Assembly (NCBI GenBank): GCA_964574935.1
Contig: CAZNOZ010000023.1
Location: forward strand, 1-34,718
Direction of reading: 5' to 3'
DNA length: 34,718 nt
DNA from: JBBECE01 sp964574935
GTDB taxonomy: Bacteria > Pseudomonadota > Alphaproteobacteria > Rhizobiales > Devosiaceae
Shown: positions 1 to 6,931 of the stretch, piece after piece
How the letters are laid out: each line of letters starts with the position of its first letter
Numbering within the stretch: the first letter of the stretch is position 1
Notes under the pieces: generated by a model
The model's input: only the letters and a program-made list of their open reading frames with translations
Told to the model about the DNA's origin: nothing
Databases searched by the model: none
Translations under genes and position numbers: made by a program

Positions 1-534
1 GAAAAGCCTGAACGCCGGATGCGGCCGGATCACCTTGTTCTGGTCGAGCAGCGTCAGCTTGCCCTGCACTTCGAGGACCCGCTGGATGACAAACATGACG
101 TCCGGCCGGCCGGCATCGTACTCGTCGAACACCAGCCCGATATTGTTCTTCAGCGCCCAGGGCAGCATGCCGTCGCGGAATTCGGTGATCTGCTGGCCGT
201 CGCGGATGACGATGGCGTCGCGGCCGACCAGGTCGATGCGCGAGACGTGGCTGTCGAGGTTGATCCTGACCAGCGGCCAGTTGAGCCGGGCGGCGACCTG
301 CTCGATATGCGTCGACTTTCCGGTGCCGTGATAGCCCTGGATCATGACCCGTCGATTGAAGGCGAAGCCGGCCAGGATGGCGAGCGTCGTCTGCTTGTCG
401 AAGAGATAATCGGGATCGAGATCCGGCACATGCTCGTCCGGCTCCTCGAAGCCCTTGACGATCATGTCGGAAGCGAAGCCAAACAGGTCTTTGACCACGA
501 AATCGCGGGTCGGCAGGTTTGGGGTGTCGTTCAT
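1..534 (-). CDS. cobS: cobaltochelatase subunit CobS, N-terminal part (cut by window edge)
   Basis: AAA+ ATPase subunit of the aerobic, ATP-dependent cobaltochelatase, which with CobT and CobN inserts cobalt into hydrogenobyrinic a,c-diamide in cobalamin synthesis. The first 178 codons are visible, starting from the ATG at 534, and the frame is open to base 1. Walker A (GYHGTGKST) lies at about residues 67-75 and Walker B (LVFDEYD) at 134-140. The N-terminus (DLFGF, DPDYLFDKQTTLAIL) is typical of CobS, and the family is roughly 330 residues long, so a little over half is present. It follows the J-domain gene on the same strand after 113 bases; in many rhizobia the order is J-domain, cobS, cobT, so cobT is expected just outside the window. 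No strong Shine-Dalgarno is visible. Confidence 0.95.
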   Translation of the reverse strand, partial: MNDTPNLPTRDFVVKDLFGFASDMIVKGFEEPDEHVPDLDPDYLFDKQTTLAILAGFAFNRRVMIQGYHGTGKSTHIEQVAARLNWPLVRINLDSHVSRIDLVGRDAIVIRDGQQITEFRDGMLPWALKNNIGLVFDEYDAGRPDVMFVIQRVLEVQGKLTLLDQNKVIRPHPAFRLF

Positions 535-647
535 GGCGTTGTCTTCAGGGTCGGCCGGCCGGGCGCCTTCGGCCGCGGAATCCGGCGCTTCTTAGCAGCT
601 ATCGGTCAAGTGGCCTAGACGGCTTGCGGGCGCCGGCGCGCCGCTTG

Positions 648-1277
648 TCAGGCGAAGCCCTTGGACTTCAGATGCGTGTAGGCGGCGATGATATTGCGCA
701 ACCGTTCCTCGGATCCCTTGTCGCCGCCATTGGCGTCCGGATGGTGCTTTTTCACCATCAATTTGTAGGCGGCCTTGATCTGGTTGCGGTCCGGCCTGCC
801 GTCAAGTCCCAGCATCTCCAGGGCCCGCCGGTCGGCCTCGACGATGCGGCGCTCGCGCTCGCGGAACGGGTTGCGCGCCTGGGCGCGGGCGTAGCGGGCG
901 AAGACGTTGAACGGGTCGTTGATGCGCCGCCCGGACCAGTCGCGGCGCCGACGGCTGGTCGACGACCGCGCCTCGGTGCGGCGTCCGGTCGTCTGCCAGT
1001 CCGCTCCGACGGTCGAGGAGAAGGAATTGCGCAAAATGTAGTCCTCGATCTCGTCGGCGCTCATCTCCGAGAAATAGTTGTAGGACTGGTTGTACTGGCG
1101 CACATGGTCGAGGCAGAACATGAAGAACCCGTCCGTGGAGCGTCCCTTGGGGGCCCGGTGGGTGCCGGGCAGAGCGCAGCCGGCCCACTCGCAGGTCACC
1201 ACCTGCGATTGGGCCTCGGCCTTCGGGGCGCGGCGCCGAACGCGGATACGGTCGAAAAACTTTGAATTCAGGTCCAT
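648..1277 (-). CDS. J-domain (DnaJ-like) protein with N-terminal Cys cluster
   Basis: A 209-residue protein with a single J-domain at its very C-terminus (about residues 150-209); the HPD motif that stimulates Hsp70 ATPase is at 179-181. It has no Gly/Phe region and no DnaJ-type zinc finger, so it is not DnaJ itself but a specialised DnaK co-chaperone. The N-terminal third has Cys29, Cys34 and Cys55 near His40 and His58, which might bind a metal (inference). Between them lies an Arg/Ser-rich, probably disordered linker (about 95-120). The ATG at 1277 has no obvious Shine-Dalgarno. It sits upstream of cobS on the same strand, an association common in rhizobia. The client is unknown. A role tied to cobaltochelatase is possible, but only from gene order. 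Confidence 0.9.
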   Translation of the reverse strand: MDLNSKFFDRIRVRRRAPKAEAQSQVVTCEWAGCALPGTHRAPKGRSTDGFFMFCLDHVRQYNQSYNYFSEMSADEIEDYILRNSFSSTVGADWQTTGRRTEARSSTSRRRRDWSGRRINDPFNVFARYARAQARNPFRERERRIVEADRRALEMLGLDGRPDRNQIKAAYKLMVKKHHPDANGGDKGSEERLRNIIAAYTHLKSKGFA

Positions 1278-1328
1278 GCCGGTTAGGTGGTCGAAGTTGA
1301 CGGGCTTTCAATTGACCGGGTGGCGGCC

Positions 1329-1604
1329 ATGACGACGAAGTCGGCCATCATAGCAAAACTCACCGAGGCATTCGAGCCTTCGGTTCTCGATGTGATCGAC
1401 GAAACCGAATTGCATCGCGGCCACGCCGGCGCCCAGGGCGGGTCGGAGACGCATTTCCGGGTCATCATCGGCGCGGCGGCGCTCGACGGTCTGAGCCGTC
1501 TCGAACAGCACCGGGCGATCATGGATTGCGTGGCCGGGGAGCTCGCCGGGTCCGTGCACGCGCTGGCGATCGAGGTCAGGCCGGGCGGACCCTCAATTCG
1601 GTGA
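1329..1604 (+). CDS. bolA: BolA family protein
   Basis: A 91-residue BolA/IbaG-family protein. The family works with monothiol glutaredoxins in iron-sulfur handling and iron sensing, and BolA has been implicated in morphology and stress responses. Visible marks are the N-terminal helix (SAIIAKLTEAFEP), the ETHFRVIIG strand with its family His, and the helix SRLEQHRAIMDCV. The first stretch of the frame can also be read from a GTG at 1287, but the family begins close to the ATG at 1329, so I use that. The last 29 bases overlap the 3' end of the convergent corC. It diverges from the J-domain gene, 51 bases away. Confidence 0.9.
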   Translation: MTTKSAIIAKLTEAFEPSVLDVIDETELHRGHAGAQGGSETHFRVIIGAAALDGLSRLEQHRAIMDCVAGELAGSVHALAIEVRPGGPSIR

Positions 1605-2841
1605 TCCGGTTCTGTTCCTTCTGGGTCACCCGGAAGCGGTAGCCGTGGAAGGTGAAGGTCTGGCCGGTCTCCGGGATCATCTTCGCCTCGTGCAGCACGA
1701 GCCCGGCGATCGTGGTCGCCTCTTCGTCCGGCAGGGTCCAGTCCAGCGCCCGGTTAAGATCGCGGATGGGCAGCGAGCCGTCGACGAGATAGGAGCCGTC
1801 GGGCTGCTTGCGGGCGCCGACCATGACCTCGTCATGCTCGTCGGAAATATCGCCGACGATCTCCTCGAGGATGTCCTCGAGGGTCAAAAGCCCCTCCACC
1901 TCGCCATACTCGTCGACGATCAGCGCGAAGTGCGCCTTGGAGCGCAGGAACGCGTTGAGCTGAATCTGCACCGAGGTGGTCTCGGGCACGAACCAGGGCT
2001 TGGCGACGATCGAGGCGATATCGAGCTTGGCGAAGTCCCCCTCGGCCTTGATCAGGGCGCGCAGCACGTCCTTGGCGTGGATGACCCCGATGATGTTGTC
2101 CTGGTTGCCGCGCCACAACGGGATGCGGGTATAGGGGCTCTCCAGGATCGCGCCCACGAGCGCCTCGCGGGGCATGTCGGCGTCGAGGGTGGCCATGCGG
2201 GTGCGGTGGACCATGACGTCGGAGACTTCGAGCTCGCTGAGATCGAGAAGGCCGCCGAGCATGTCGCGGTCGCGTTTGATGACCTCGCCCTCGCGGTGCA
2301 GCAGATCGACGGTCCCGCGCAGCTCGTCGTGGCCGGTCAGGCCCGACCGGGCGCCCGATATGTCGACGCCGAAGGCCTTGAGCAGAGCCCCCACCAGACG
2401 CTGGATGGCGAAGGTGACCGGCGCGAAGACGGCCACCACGGGCCTGACATACGGGGCCACCGAAAGCGCGAACCGATCGGGCCCGGTGATCGCCCAGGTC
2501 TTCGGCAGGACCTCGGAAAAGATGACCACCAACAGCGTCATCACCACGGTCGCGTAGACCACGCCGGTGTCGCCGAACATGGCGATCAACACGCTCGTGG
2601 CCAGCGCCGAGGCAAGAATGTTGACCAGGTTGTTGCCGAGCAGCAGCGCCCCGATCAGCCGCTCGCGGCCCCGCATCAGCCGCTCGACGATCGAGGCGCG
2701 CCGGTCGCCGGTGCGGGCCATCTGGTGGATGCGGGCGCGGGAGGCGGCGGTGAGCGCCGTCTCGGAACCCGAGAAGAAGCCGCTGAGAAACAACAGCACG
2801 ACGATCGCGGCGATCATGGCCCAAAGAGAAACGGACATCAT
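1576..2841 (-). CDS. HlyC/CorC family membrane protein (CNNM + CBS pair + CorC domain)
   Basis: A 421-residue inner-membrane protein of the CorB/CorC/HlyC (CNNM) family, linked to magnesium and cobalt efflux or homeostasis. The DUF21/CNNM domain spans about 1-190, with hydrophobic segments near 5-27, 63-90, 95-115 and 128-150 and the family motif FSEVLPKT at 108-115. A CBS pair follows at about 205-335 (VMVHRTRM, then IVDEYGEVEGLLTLEDILEE), and the C-terminal CorC/HlyC domain at about 345-420. Tandem ATGs occur at 2841 and 2838. It starts only 4 bases after the aroB stop, so it is the third gene of an aroK-aroB-corC unit. Why a metal transporter belongs with shikimate genes is not evident, but the order is common in rhizobia. 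Confidence 0.93.
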   Translation of the reverse strand: MMSVSLWAMIAAIVVLLFLSGFFSGSETALTAASRARIHQMARTGDRRASIVERLMRGRERLIGALLLGNNLVNILASALATSVLIAMFGDTGVVYATVVMTLLVVIFSEVLPKTWAITGPDRFALSVAPYVRPVVAVFAPVTFAIQRLVGALLKAFGVDISGARSGLTGHDELRGTVDLLHREGEVIKRDRDMLGGLLDLSELEVSDVMVHRTRMATLDADMPREALVGAILESPYTRIPLWRGNQDNIIGVIHAKDVLRALIKAEGDFAKLDIASIVAKPWFVPETTSVQIQLNAFLRSKAHFALIVDEYGEVEGLLTLEDILEEIVGDISDEHDEVMVGARKQPDGSYLVDGSLPIRDLNRALDWTLPDEEATTIAGLVLHEAKMIPETGQTFTFHGYRFRVTQKEQNRITELRVRPA

Positions 2842-2845
2842 TTCA

Positions 2846-3961
2846 TCATTTCATTTCGTCGGTCAGGAACGCCTGCAGCCGCGCCGGGTCGACCCCCCGT
2901 TCGACGAAGGCCTGCCCGATGCCGCGGGTCAGCACCATCGCGAGCGCGCCGCCGGAGACTTTCTTGTCCTGGGCGATCAGCTCCATCAGCTCGGCGGCCG
3001 GCGGCACGGATGCATCGATCCCCGACAATGTGGTGGGCAATCCGGCCGAACGCAAATGCGCCGCCAGCCGCTCGGCGTCGGCCGCCGGGGCCAACCCCAT
3101 CGAAGCGGAGAAACGGTGGGCGAGCACACAGCCGACAGCCACGGCCTCGCCATGCAGAAGCCGGCCCGAATAGCCCGCCGCCGCTTCGAGCGCGTGGGCG
3201 AAGGTGTGGCCGAGATTGAGCAGCGCCCGGCGACCGGCCTCGCGCTCGTCGGCGGCCACGAATTCGGCCTTGGCCTCGCAACAGCGCGCGATCGCCTCGG
3301 CGCGCGCCGCCCCGCCGGCGAAGATGGTCTGCCGGTTCGCCTCGAGCCAGTCGAGCATTTCGGGGCGGTCGATGAGCGCATATTTGACCACCTCCGCGTA
3401 GCCGGCCCGGAATTCCCGCTCGGGGAGGGTGTCGAGGGTTTCAAGGTCGGCGACCACCAGGCGCGGCTGATGGAAGGCGCCGATCAGGTTCTTGCCGAGC
3501 GGGGAGTTGATGCCGGTCTTGCCGCCGACCGCCGAATCGACCTGGGCGAGCAGCGAGGTGGGCACTTGGACGAGATCCATGCCGCGTCGGGTGATGGCGG
3601 CGGCGAAGCCGGCGAGATCCCCGATCACCCCGCCGCCGAAGGCGACAACGAGGTCGGCCCGCTCGAGTCGTGCCGCGAGCAGTGCCTCGACGACGGTTTG
3701 AAGGGTCGCGAAGGACTTCGATGCCTCGCCGGCCGGCACCGTGACGACGGTGTGGTCGAGCCCGGCCTGTGAGAAGGCGTCGATGAGGCGCGGCAACTGT
3801 GCCCGGGCGACGTTGTCGTCGGTGACGATGCCGTAGCGGCGAGACCCGAACATGCCCGCCAGGCGTTGCCCCAGCCCGGCGATGGCGTCGGCGGCGATGA
3901 CGATGTCGTAGGAACGCGATCCGAGCGAGACCGGCACGGTGCGCGCGGTCGCCTCGTTCAT
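2846..3961 (-). CDS. aroB: 3-dehydroquinate synthase
   Basis: Second enzyme of the shikimate pathway: converts DAHP to 3-dehydroquinate using NAD+ and a divalent metal, in the cytoplasm. 371 residues. Visible signatures are the NAD-binding GGGVIGDLAGFAA (about 109-121), PTSLLAQVDSAVGGKTGIN (134-152) and GKNLIGAFHQP (156-166). Metal ligands are expected at Glu190 (GYAEVVKYA), the first His of LGHTFAHALE and the His of LLHGEAVAVG, and all are present. The ATG at 3961 overlaps the aroK stop as ATGA, and no separate Shine-Dalgarno is needed, which points to translational coupling. A longer open frame upstream is only overlap with aroK. Confidence 0.97.
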   Translation of the reverse strand: MNEATARTVPVSLGSRSYDIVIAADAIAGLGQRLAGMFGSRRYGIVTDDNVARAQLPRLIDAFSQAGLDHTVVTVPAGEASKSFATLQTVVEALLAARLERADLVVAFGGGVIGDLAGFAAAITRRGMDLVQVPTSLLAQVDSAVGGKTGINSPLGKNLIGAFHQPRLVVADLETLDTLPEREFRAGYAEVVKYALIDRPEMLDWLEANRQTIFAGGAARAEAIARCCEAKAEFVAADEREAGRRALLNLGHTFAHALEAAAGYSGRLLHGEAVAVGCVLAHRFSASMGLAPAADAERLAAHLRSAGLPTTLSGIDASVPPAAELMELIAQDKKVSGGALAMVLTRGIGQAFVERGVDPARLQAFLTDEMK

Positions 3962-4560
3962 TCGGCGACCTCCTGCTGGCGCTCGAAGAAACCGCCGAGC
4001 TCGGCGATGATGTGGGCGGCGACCTCGTCGTGGGGCACGTCCCGCGAGGTCACGGTGACGTCGGCGCCTGCGTATCCGGGGTAGCGCTCCTCGATCAGCT
4101 TTTCGAGGGTGGCGCGCGGGTCCTCGGTCTTCAGGAGCGGCCGCGAGTTGCGGCGCGAGACCCTCGAATAGAGCAGCTCGACGTCCGCCTTGAGCCACAC
4201 CGAGACGGCGCCCGTCGCGATCCGCTCCCTGGTCTCATCGTTCAGCAGCACCCCGCCGCCGGTGGCGATCACGGTCCGCGGCTTTTTCAACAGGCGCGCC
4301 ATGACCCGCGCCTCGCCGGCGCGGAACTCGGCCTCGCCATGGACCTCGAAGACCTCGGGGATCGGCATGCCGGCGGCCTTCTCGACCTCGGCGTCGGAAT
4401 CGACGAACTCGAAGCCGAGCTGGCTGGCCAGGCGGCGGCCGACGGTGGTCTTGCCCGCCCCCATCATGCCGACCAGCACCAGGGGCCGTTGCCCCAGGGT
4501 GTCGATCACGAACTGCCGGACAGACGCCCTGGCGCTAGCGTTCTGGCGTGTGCCGGACAC
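3958..4560 (-). CDS. aroK: shikimate kinase
   Basis: Phosphorylates shikimate at the 3-hydroxyl with ATP. 200 residues; the P-loop GMMGAGKTT is at 31-39, the shikimate and Mg-binding D-S-D at 54-56, the Arg of EFR near 80, the GGG loop at 101-103 and the lid Arg (SRPLL) at 140. I place the start at the GTG at 4560, because AAGGAGG (4566-4572 on this strand) lies 5 bases upstream. The frame is open further upstream, but that part is proline- and arginine-rich and unlike the family. First gene of the aroK-aroB-corC unit, with an ATGA overlap to aroB. The N-terminal extension of about 25 residues before the kinase fold is usual in rhizobial AroK. Confidence 0.95.
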   Translation of the reverse strand: MSGTRQNASARASVRQFVIDTLGQRPLVLVGMMGAGKTTVGRRLASQLGFEFVDSDAEVEKAAGMPIPEVFEVHGEAEFRAGEARVMARLLKKPRTVIATGGGVLLNDETRERIATGAVSVWLKADVELLYSRVSRRNSRPLLKTEDPRATLEKLIEERYPGYAGADVTVTSRDVPHDEVAAHIIAELGGFFERQQEVAE

Positions 4561-4587
4561 CGCCGCCTCCTTTTGAAAGCCCCGTGG

Positions 4588-4616
4588 GTTCAAGCGCCCC
4601 GCCCCGCCGATGTCAA
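4588..4616 (-). promoter_or_regulatory. candidate sigma70 promoter for aroK
   Basis: Read on the minus strand: a perfect TTGACA (4616-4611), a 17-base spacer, then TTGAAC (4593-4588) as a weak -10. Transcription would begin near 4581, giving a leader of about 20 bases that contains the AAGGAGG ribosome site of aroK. The -35 and the geometry are good; the -10 matches only half of the consensus. Inferred from pattern only. Confidence 0.45.
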
Positions 4617-4695
4617 GCCGAACCCGGCCGGCGCCGGCGCTTGAACGGGGACGGCAAATCGGCCACAACTGCCGCACAATGGAAGCGAGCAGGTC

Positions 4696-4842
4696 ATGCC
4701 GACGCTCATCCGGTTCGTGGTTGTCATCGCCCTGCTCGCCGGGATCGTCTATGCGGTGATGTGGGCGCTGGTGTGGTTCGTCGAGCCGCAGCCGCATGAG
4801 ATGAGCGACCGGATTCCGGCGCGCGAGCTGTTCGAGCCCTGA
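4696..4842 (+). CDS. 48-residue single-pass membrane protein upstream of xerD
   Basis: A short reading frame with ATG at 4696 and TGA at 4840-4842. The product has one strong hydrophobic segment (about residues 4-29, VVVIALLAGIVYAVMWALVWF) preceded by Arg6. A polar tail (EPQPHEMSDRIPARELFEP) follows. From memory, short proteins of this shape (one membrane span, then a PxPxE..xRIP tail) occur at the same place before xerD in other rhizobia, sometimes mislabelled histidine kinase. The stop lies 2 bases before the xerD ATG, so it is probably cotranscribed and translationally coupled. It diverges from aroK. Function unknown; a tail-exposed membrane peptide is all that can be read. Confidence 0.7.
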   Translation: MPTLIRFVVVIALLAGIVYAVMWALVWFVEPQPHEMSDRIPARELFEP

Positions 4843-4844
4843 CG

Positions 4845-5777
4845 ATGGAGGCGCCGGCGGCGGCGGTGCTTATCGAGGCGTTCATCGAGATGATGAGCGC
4901 CGAGCGCGGTGCCGCCCGCAACACGCTCGTCGCCTATGCCCGCGATCTCGGCGACTATTGCCGGCGCCTGGAGGCGGCCGGCACCGGACCGGTGGAAGCC
5001 GACCGGGGGGCGGTCGCGGCGTATCTGGGGGGGCTCGGGGCCGAAGGGCTCGGGCCGGCGAGCGCCGCCCGGCGGCTGAGCGCGATGCGGCAATTCCACC
5101 GCTTTCTGGTCGGCGAGGGGATCCGTGAGGACGACCCGACGCGCATCCTGCCGGCGCCCAAGCGCGCCGGGCGCCTGCCCAAGGTGATGTCCATCGCCGA
5201 GGTCGACGCGTTGCTCGCGCAAGCCGAGCGGGAGGCGGCCGACGAAATTCTCAGCCCGGCGGGAGCGGCGCGGGCCCGGCGCACCCACGCCATGGTCGAA
5301 CTGCTCTACGCGACCGGCATGCGAATCTCCGAGCTTGTCGGCCTGCCGCTGGCGGCGCTGAGCGGGGAAGCGGCGATGCTGACGGTCAGGGGCAAGGGCG
5401 GCAAGGAGCGGGTGGTGCCGCTCAACGACAAGGCGCGCGAGGCGATCGGGGCCTGGCTCGGATCGCGGCGGGCGGGGCGGTTCGTGTTTCCCGGCGCGGG
5501 GGCCCGGGGGCATGTGGCGCGGCAGGTGATGGGGCGCGATCTCAAATCGCTGGCGGTCCGGGCCGGTTTGTCGGCGGACAAGGTTTCTCCCCATGTTCTG
5601 CGGCACGCGTTCGCCAGCCATCTGCTGGAGCGCGGCGCGGATCTCAGGGTCGTGCAGACGCTGCTCGGGCACGCCGACATCTCGACCACCCAGATCTATA
5701 CCCACGTGCTCGACGAGCGGCTGGCGCGGCTGGTGGACGAATCCCATCCTCTGGGCGGCCGGGCGGGGAAAACTTGA
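4845..5777 (+). CDS. xerD: site-specific tyrosine recombinase XerD
   Basis: Tyrosine recombinase that, with XerC, resolves chromosome dimers at dif under FtsK control. 310 residues: an N-terminal SAM-like core-binding domain (about 8-95) and a catalytic domain (110-300). All six active-site residues are present: Arg160 (ATGMRISE), Lys184 (GKGGKER), His250 and Arg253 (HVLRHAFASHL), His276 (LLGHADIS) and nucleophile Tyr285 (TTQIYTHV). The spacing matches E. coli XerD (R148, K172, H244, R247, H270, Y279), which together with the neighbourhood favours XerD over a phage integrase or XerC. The ATG is 2 bases after the small membrane protein stop. Confidence 0.95.
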   Translation: MEAPAAAVLIEAFIEMMSAERGAARNTLVAYARDLGDYCRRLEAAGTGPVEADRGAVAAYLGGLGAEGLGPASAARRLSAMRQFHRFLVGEGIREDDPTRILPAPKRAGRLPKVMSIAEVDALLAQAEREAADEILSPAGAARARRTHAMVELLYATGMRISELVGLPLAALSGEAAMLTVRGKGGKERVVPLNDKAREAIGAWLGSRRAGRFVFPGAGARGHVARQVMGRDLKSLAVRAGLSADKVSPHVLRHAFASHLLERGADLRVVQTLLGHADISTTQIYTHVLDERLARLVDESHPLGGRAGKT

Positions 5778-5802
5778 CATCGCCGAGGGCGGTGGCCACC
5801 TT
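5774..5802 (+). promoter_or_regulatory. candidate promoter for accA overlapping the xerD stop
   Basis: A perfect TTGACA at 5774-5779 overlaps the xerD TGA stop. At a 17-base spacing the -10 would be CACCTT (5797-5802), which is poor. Transcription would start near 5808, about 28 bases before the accA ATG. The spacer ends in the self-complementary GGTGGCCACC (5791-5800). The -35 is convincing, the -10 is not; accA may instead be read through from xerD. Confidence 0.35.
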
Positions 5803-5836
5803 CCGCCGCCAAATTCACTGACGCCGGCAAACGCAG

Positions 5837-6796
5837 ATGCCCTCATATCTCGATTTCGAGAAACCGGTGGCCGAACTCGAGGCCAAGATCGCCGAGCTCA
5901 GGGCGCTGGCAGAGAGCGGCGAGGCGGTCGATATCGACGATGAGGTGGGCCGTCTCGAGGAGCGGGCCGAAGAGGCGCTCAAGGAGGTCTACAAGAAGCT
6001 CACCCCGTGGCAGAAGATCCAGGTGGCGCGACACCCGGCACGGCCGCATTTCTCCGATTTCGTGTCGGTCCTGTTCAGCGAGTTCACTCCCTTCGCCGGC
6101 GACCGCAAATTCGCCGAGGACGCCGCCATCCAGGCCGGGTTCGGCCGCTTCGACGGGCAGGCGGTGGCGATCCTGGGCCACGAGAAGGGCTCGAACACCG
6201 AAACCCGGCTCAAGCACAATTTCGGCATGGCGCGGCCCGAGGGCTACCGCAAGGCGACCCGGATCATGGAGATGGCCGACCGGTTCGATATCCCGGTCCT
6301 GTCCTTCATCGATACCGCCGGCGCCTATCCGGGCATCGGCGCCGAGGAGCGCGGGCAGGCCGAGGCGATCGCCCGGTCCACCGAGGAGTGTCTGCGGCTC
6401 GGGGTGCCCAATCTGGCGCTGGTCATCGGCGAGGGCGGATCGGGCGGCGCCATCGCGATCGCCACCGCCAACCGGGTGATGATGCTCGAGCATGCCATCT
6501 ACACCGTCGCCTCGCCGGAGGCCTCGGCGTCAATCCTGTGGCGCGACGCGGCCAAGGCGCGGGACGCCGCCAACGCCATGAAGATCACTGCCCAGGACCT
6601 CCTCGAATTCGGGGTCATCGACGGCATCATCGAGGAGCCGCCCGGCGGGGCGCATCGCAACCGCGAACGGGTGATCGAGTCGACCCGCGCGCAAATCGCC
6701 GATTTTCTGGGCAAGTTCCCCGGCAACAAGGGCCGTGCGGAAATCCGGGAGCATCGGCGCGAGAAATATCTGAAGATGGGTGAGGCCCTGAGTTGA
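5837..6796 (+). CDS. accA: acetyl-CoA carboxylase carboxyltransferase subunit alpha
   Basis: Alpha subunit of the carboxyltransferase half of acetyl-CoA carboxylase; with AccD it moves the carboxyl group from biotin-BCCP to acetyl-CoA, giving malonyl-CoA. 319 residues, the usual length. The N-terminus has the expected MPSYLDFEKP start and a helical region (about 10-55). The crotonase-like core contains GHEKGSNTETRLKHNFGMARPEGYRKA, DTAGAYPGIGAEERGQAEAIA and the oxyanion-type GEGGSGGAIA. The C-terminus (REKYLKMG) is complete. No clear Shine-Dalgarno precedes the ATG. It follows xerD by 59 bases on the same strand, a common rhizobial order. Confidence 0.97.
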   Translation: MPSYLDFEKPVAELEAKIAELRALAESGEAVDIDDEVGRLEERAEEALKEVYKKLTPWQKIQVARHPARPHFSDFVSVLFSEFTPFAGDRKFAEDAAIQAGFGRFDGQAVAILGHEKGSNTETRLKHNFGMARPEGYRKATRIMEMADRFDIPVLSFIDTAGAYPGIGAEERGQAEAIARSTEECLRLGVPNLALVIGEGGSGGAIAIATANRVMMLEHAIYTVASPEASASILWRDAAKARDAANAMKITAQDLLEFGVIDGIIEEPPGGAHRNRERVIESTRAQIADFLGKFPGNKGRAEIREHRREKYLKMGEALS

Positions 6797-6878
6797 CCCT
6801 GTCACCTAAATGTGAGGTCGGGTCCCTCGCCACAGTGCGGCCAAGGTTTTGGTGGCGATAGAACGTTTGCGGCGCGGT

Positions 6879-6912
6879 AACCAGTTGCGTTTACGTTGGG
6901 CTAACGCTGGTT
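6879..6912. promoter_or_regulatory. interrupted inverted repeat upstream of the L,D-transpeptidase gene
   Basis: The left arm AACCA (6879-6883) then GCGTT (6887-6891) pairs with AACGC (6903-6907) and TGGTT (6908-6912): ten pairs with a 3-base bulge and an 11-base loop. It ends 19 bases before the chosen start codon, so it could be an operator or a leader hairpin that affects translation. No T-run follows, so it is not a terminator for accA. Confidence 0.35.
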
Positions 6913-6931
6913 GGGGACGAACGGGTCATCC

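Noticed and set aside
1645..3772. Long plus-strand frames (over 400 codons) opposite corC and aroB
   Set aside because: Both are antisense to clearly recognised genes, have no family features and show shadow composition.
4845..5777. Phage or integron integrase with a nearby attachment site
   Set aside because: Active-site spacing and neighbours fit chromosomal XerD; there is no tRNA, direct repeat or phage gene nearby.
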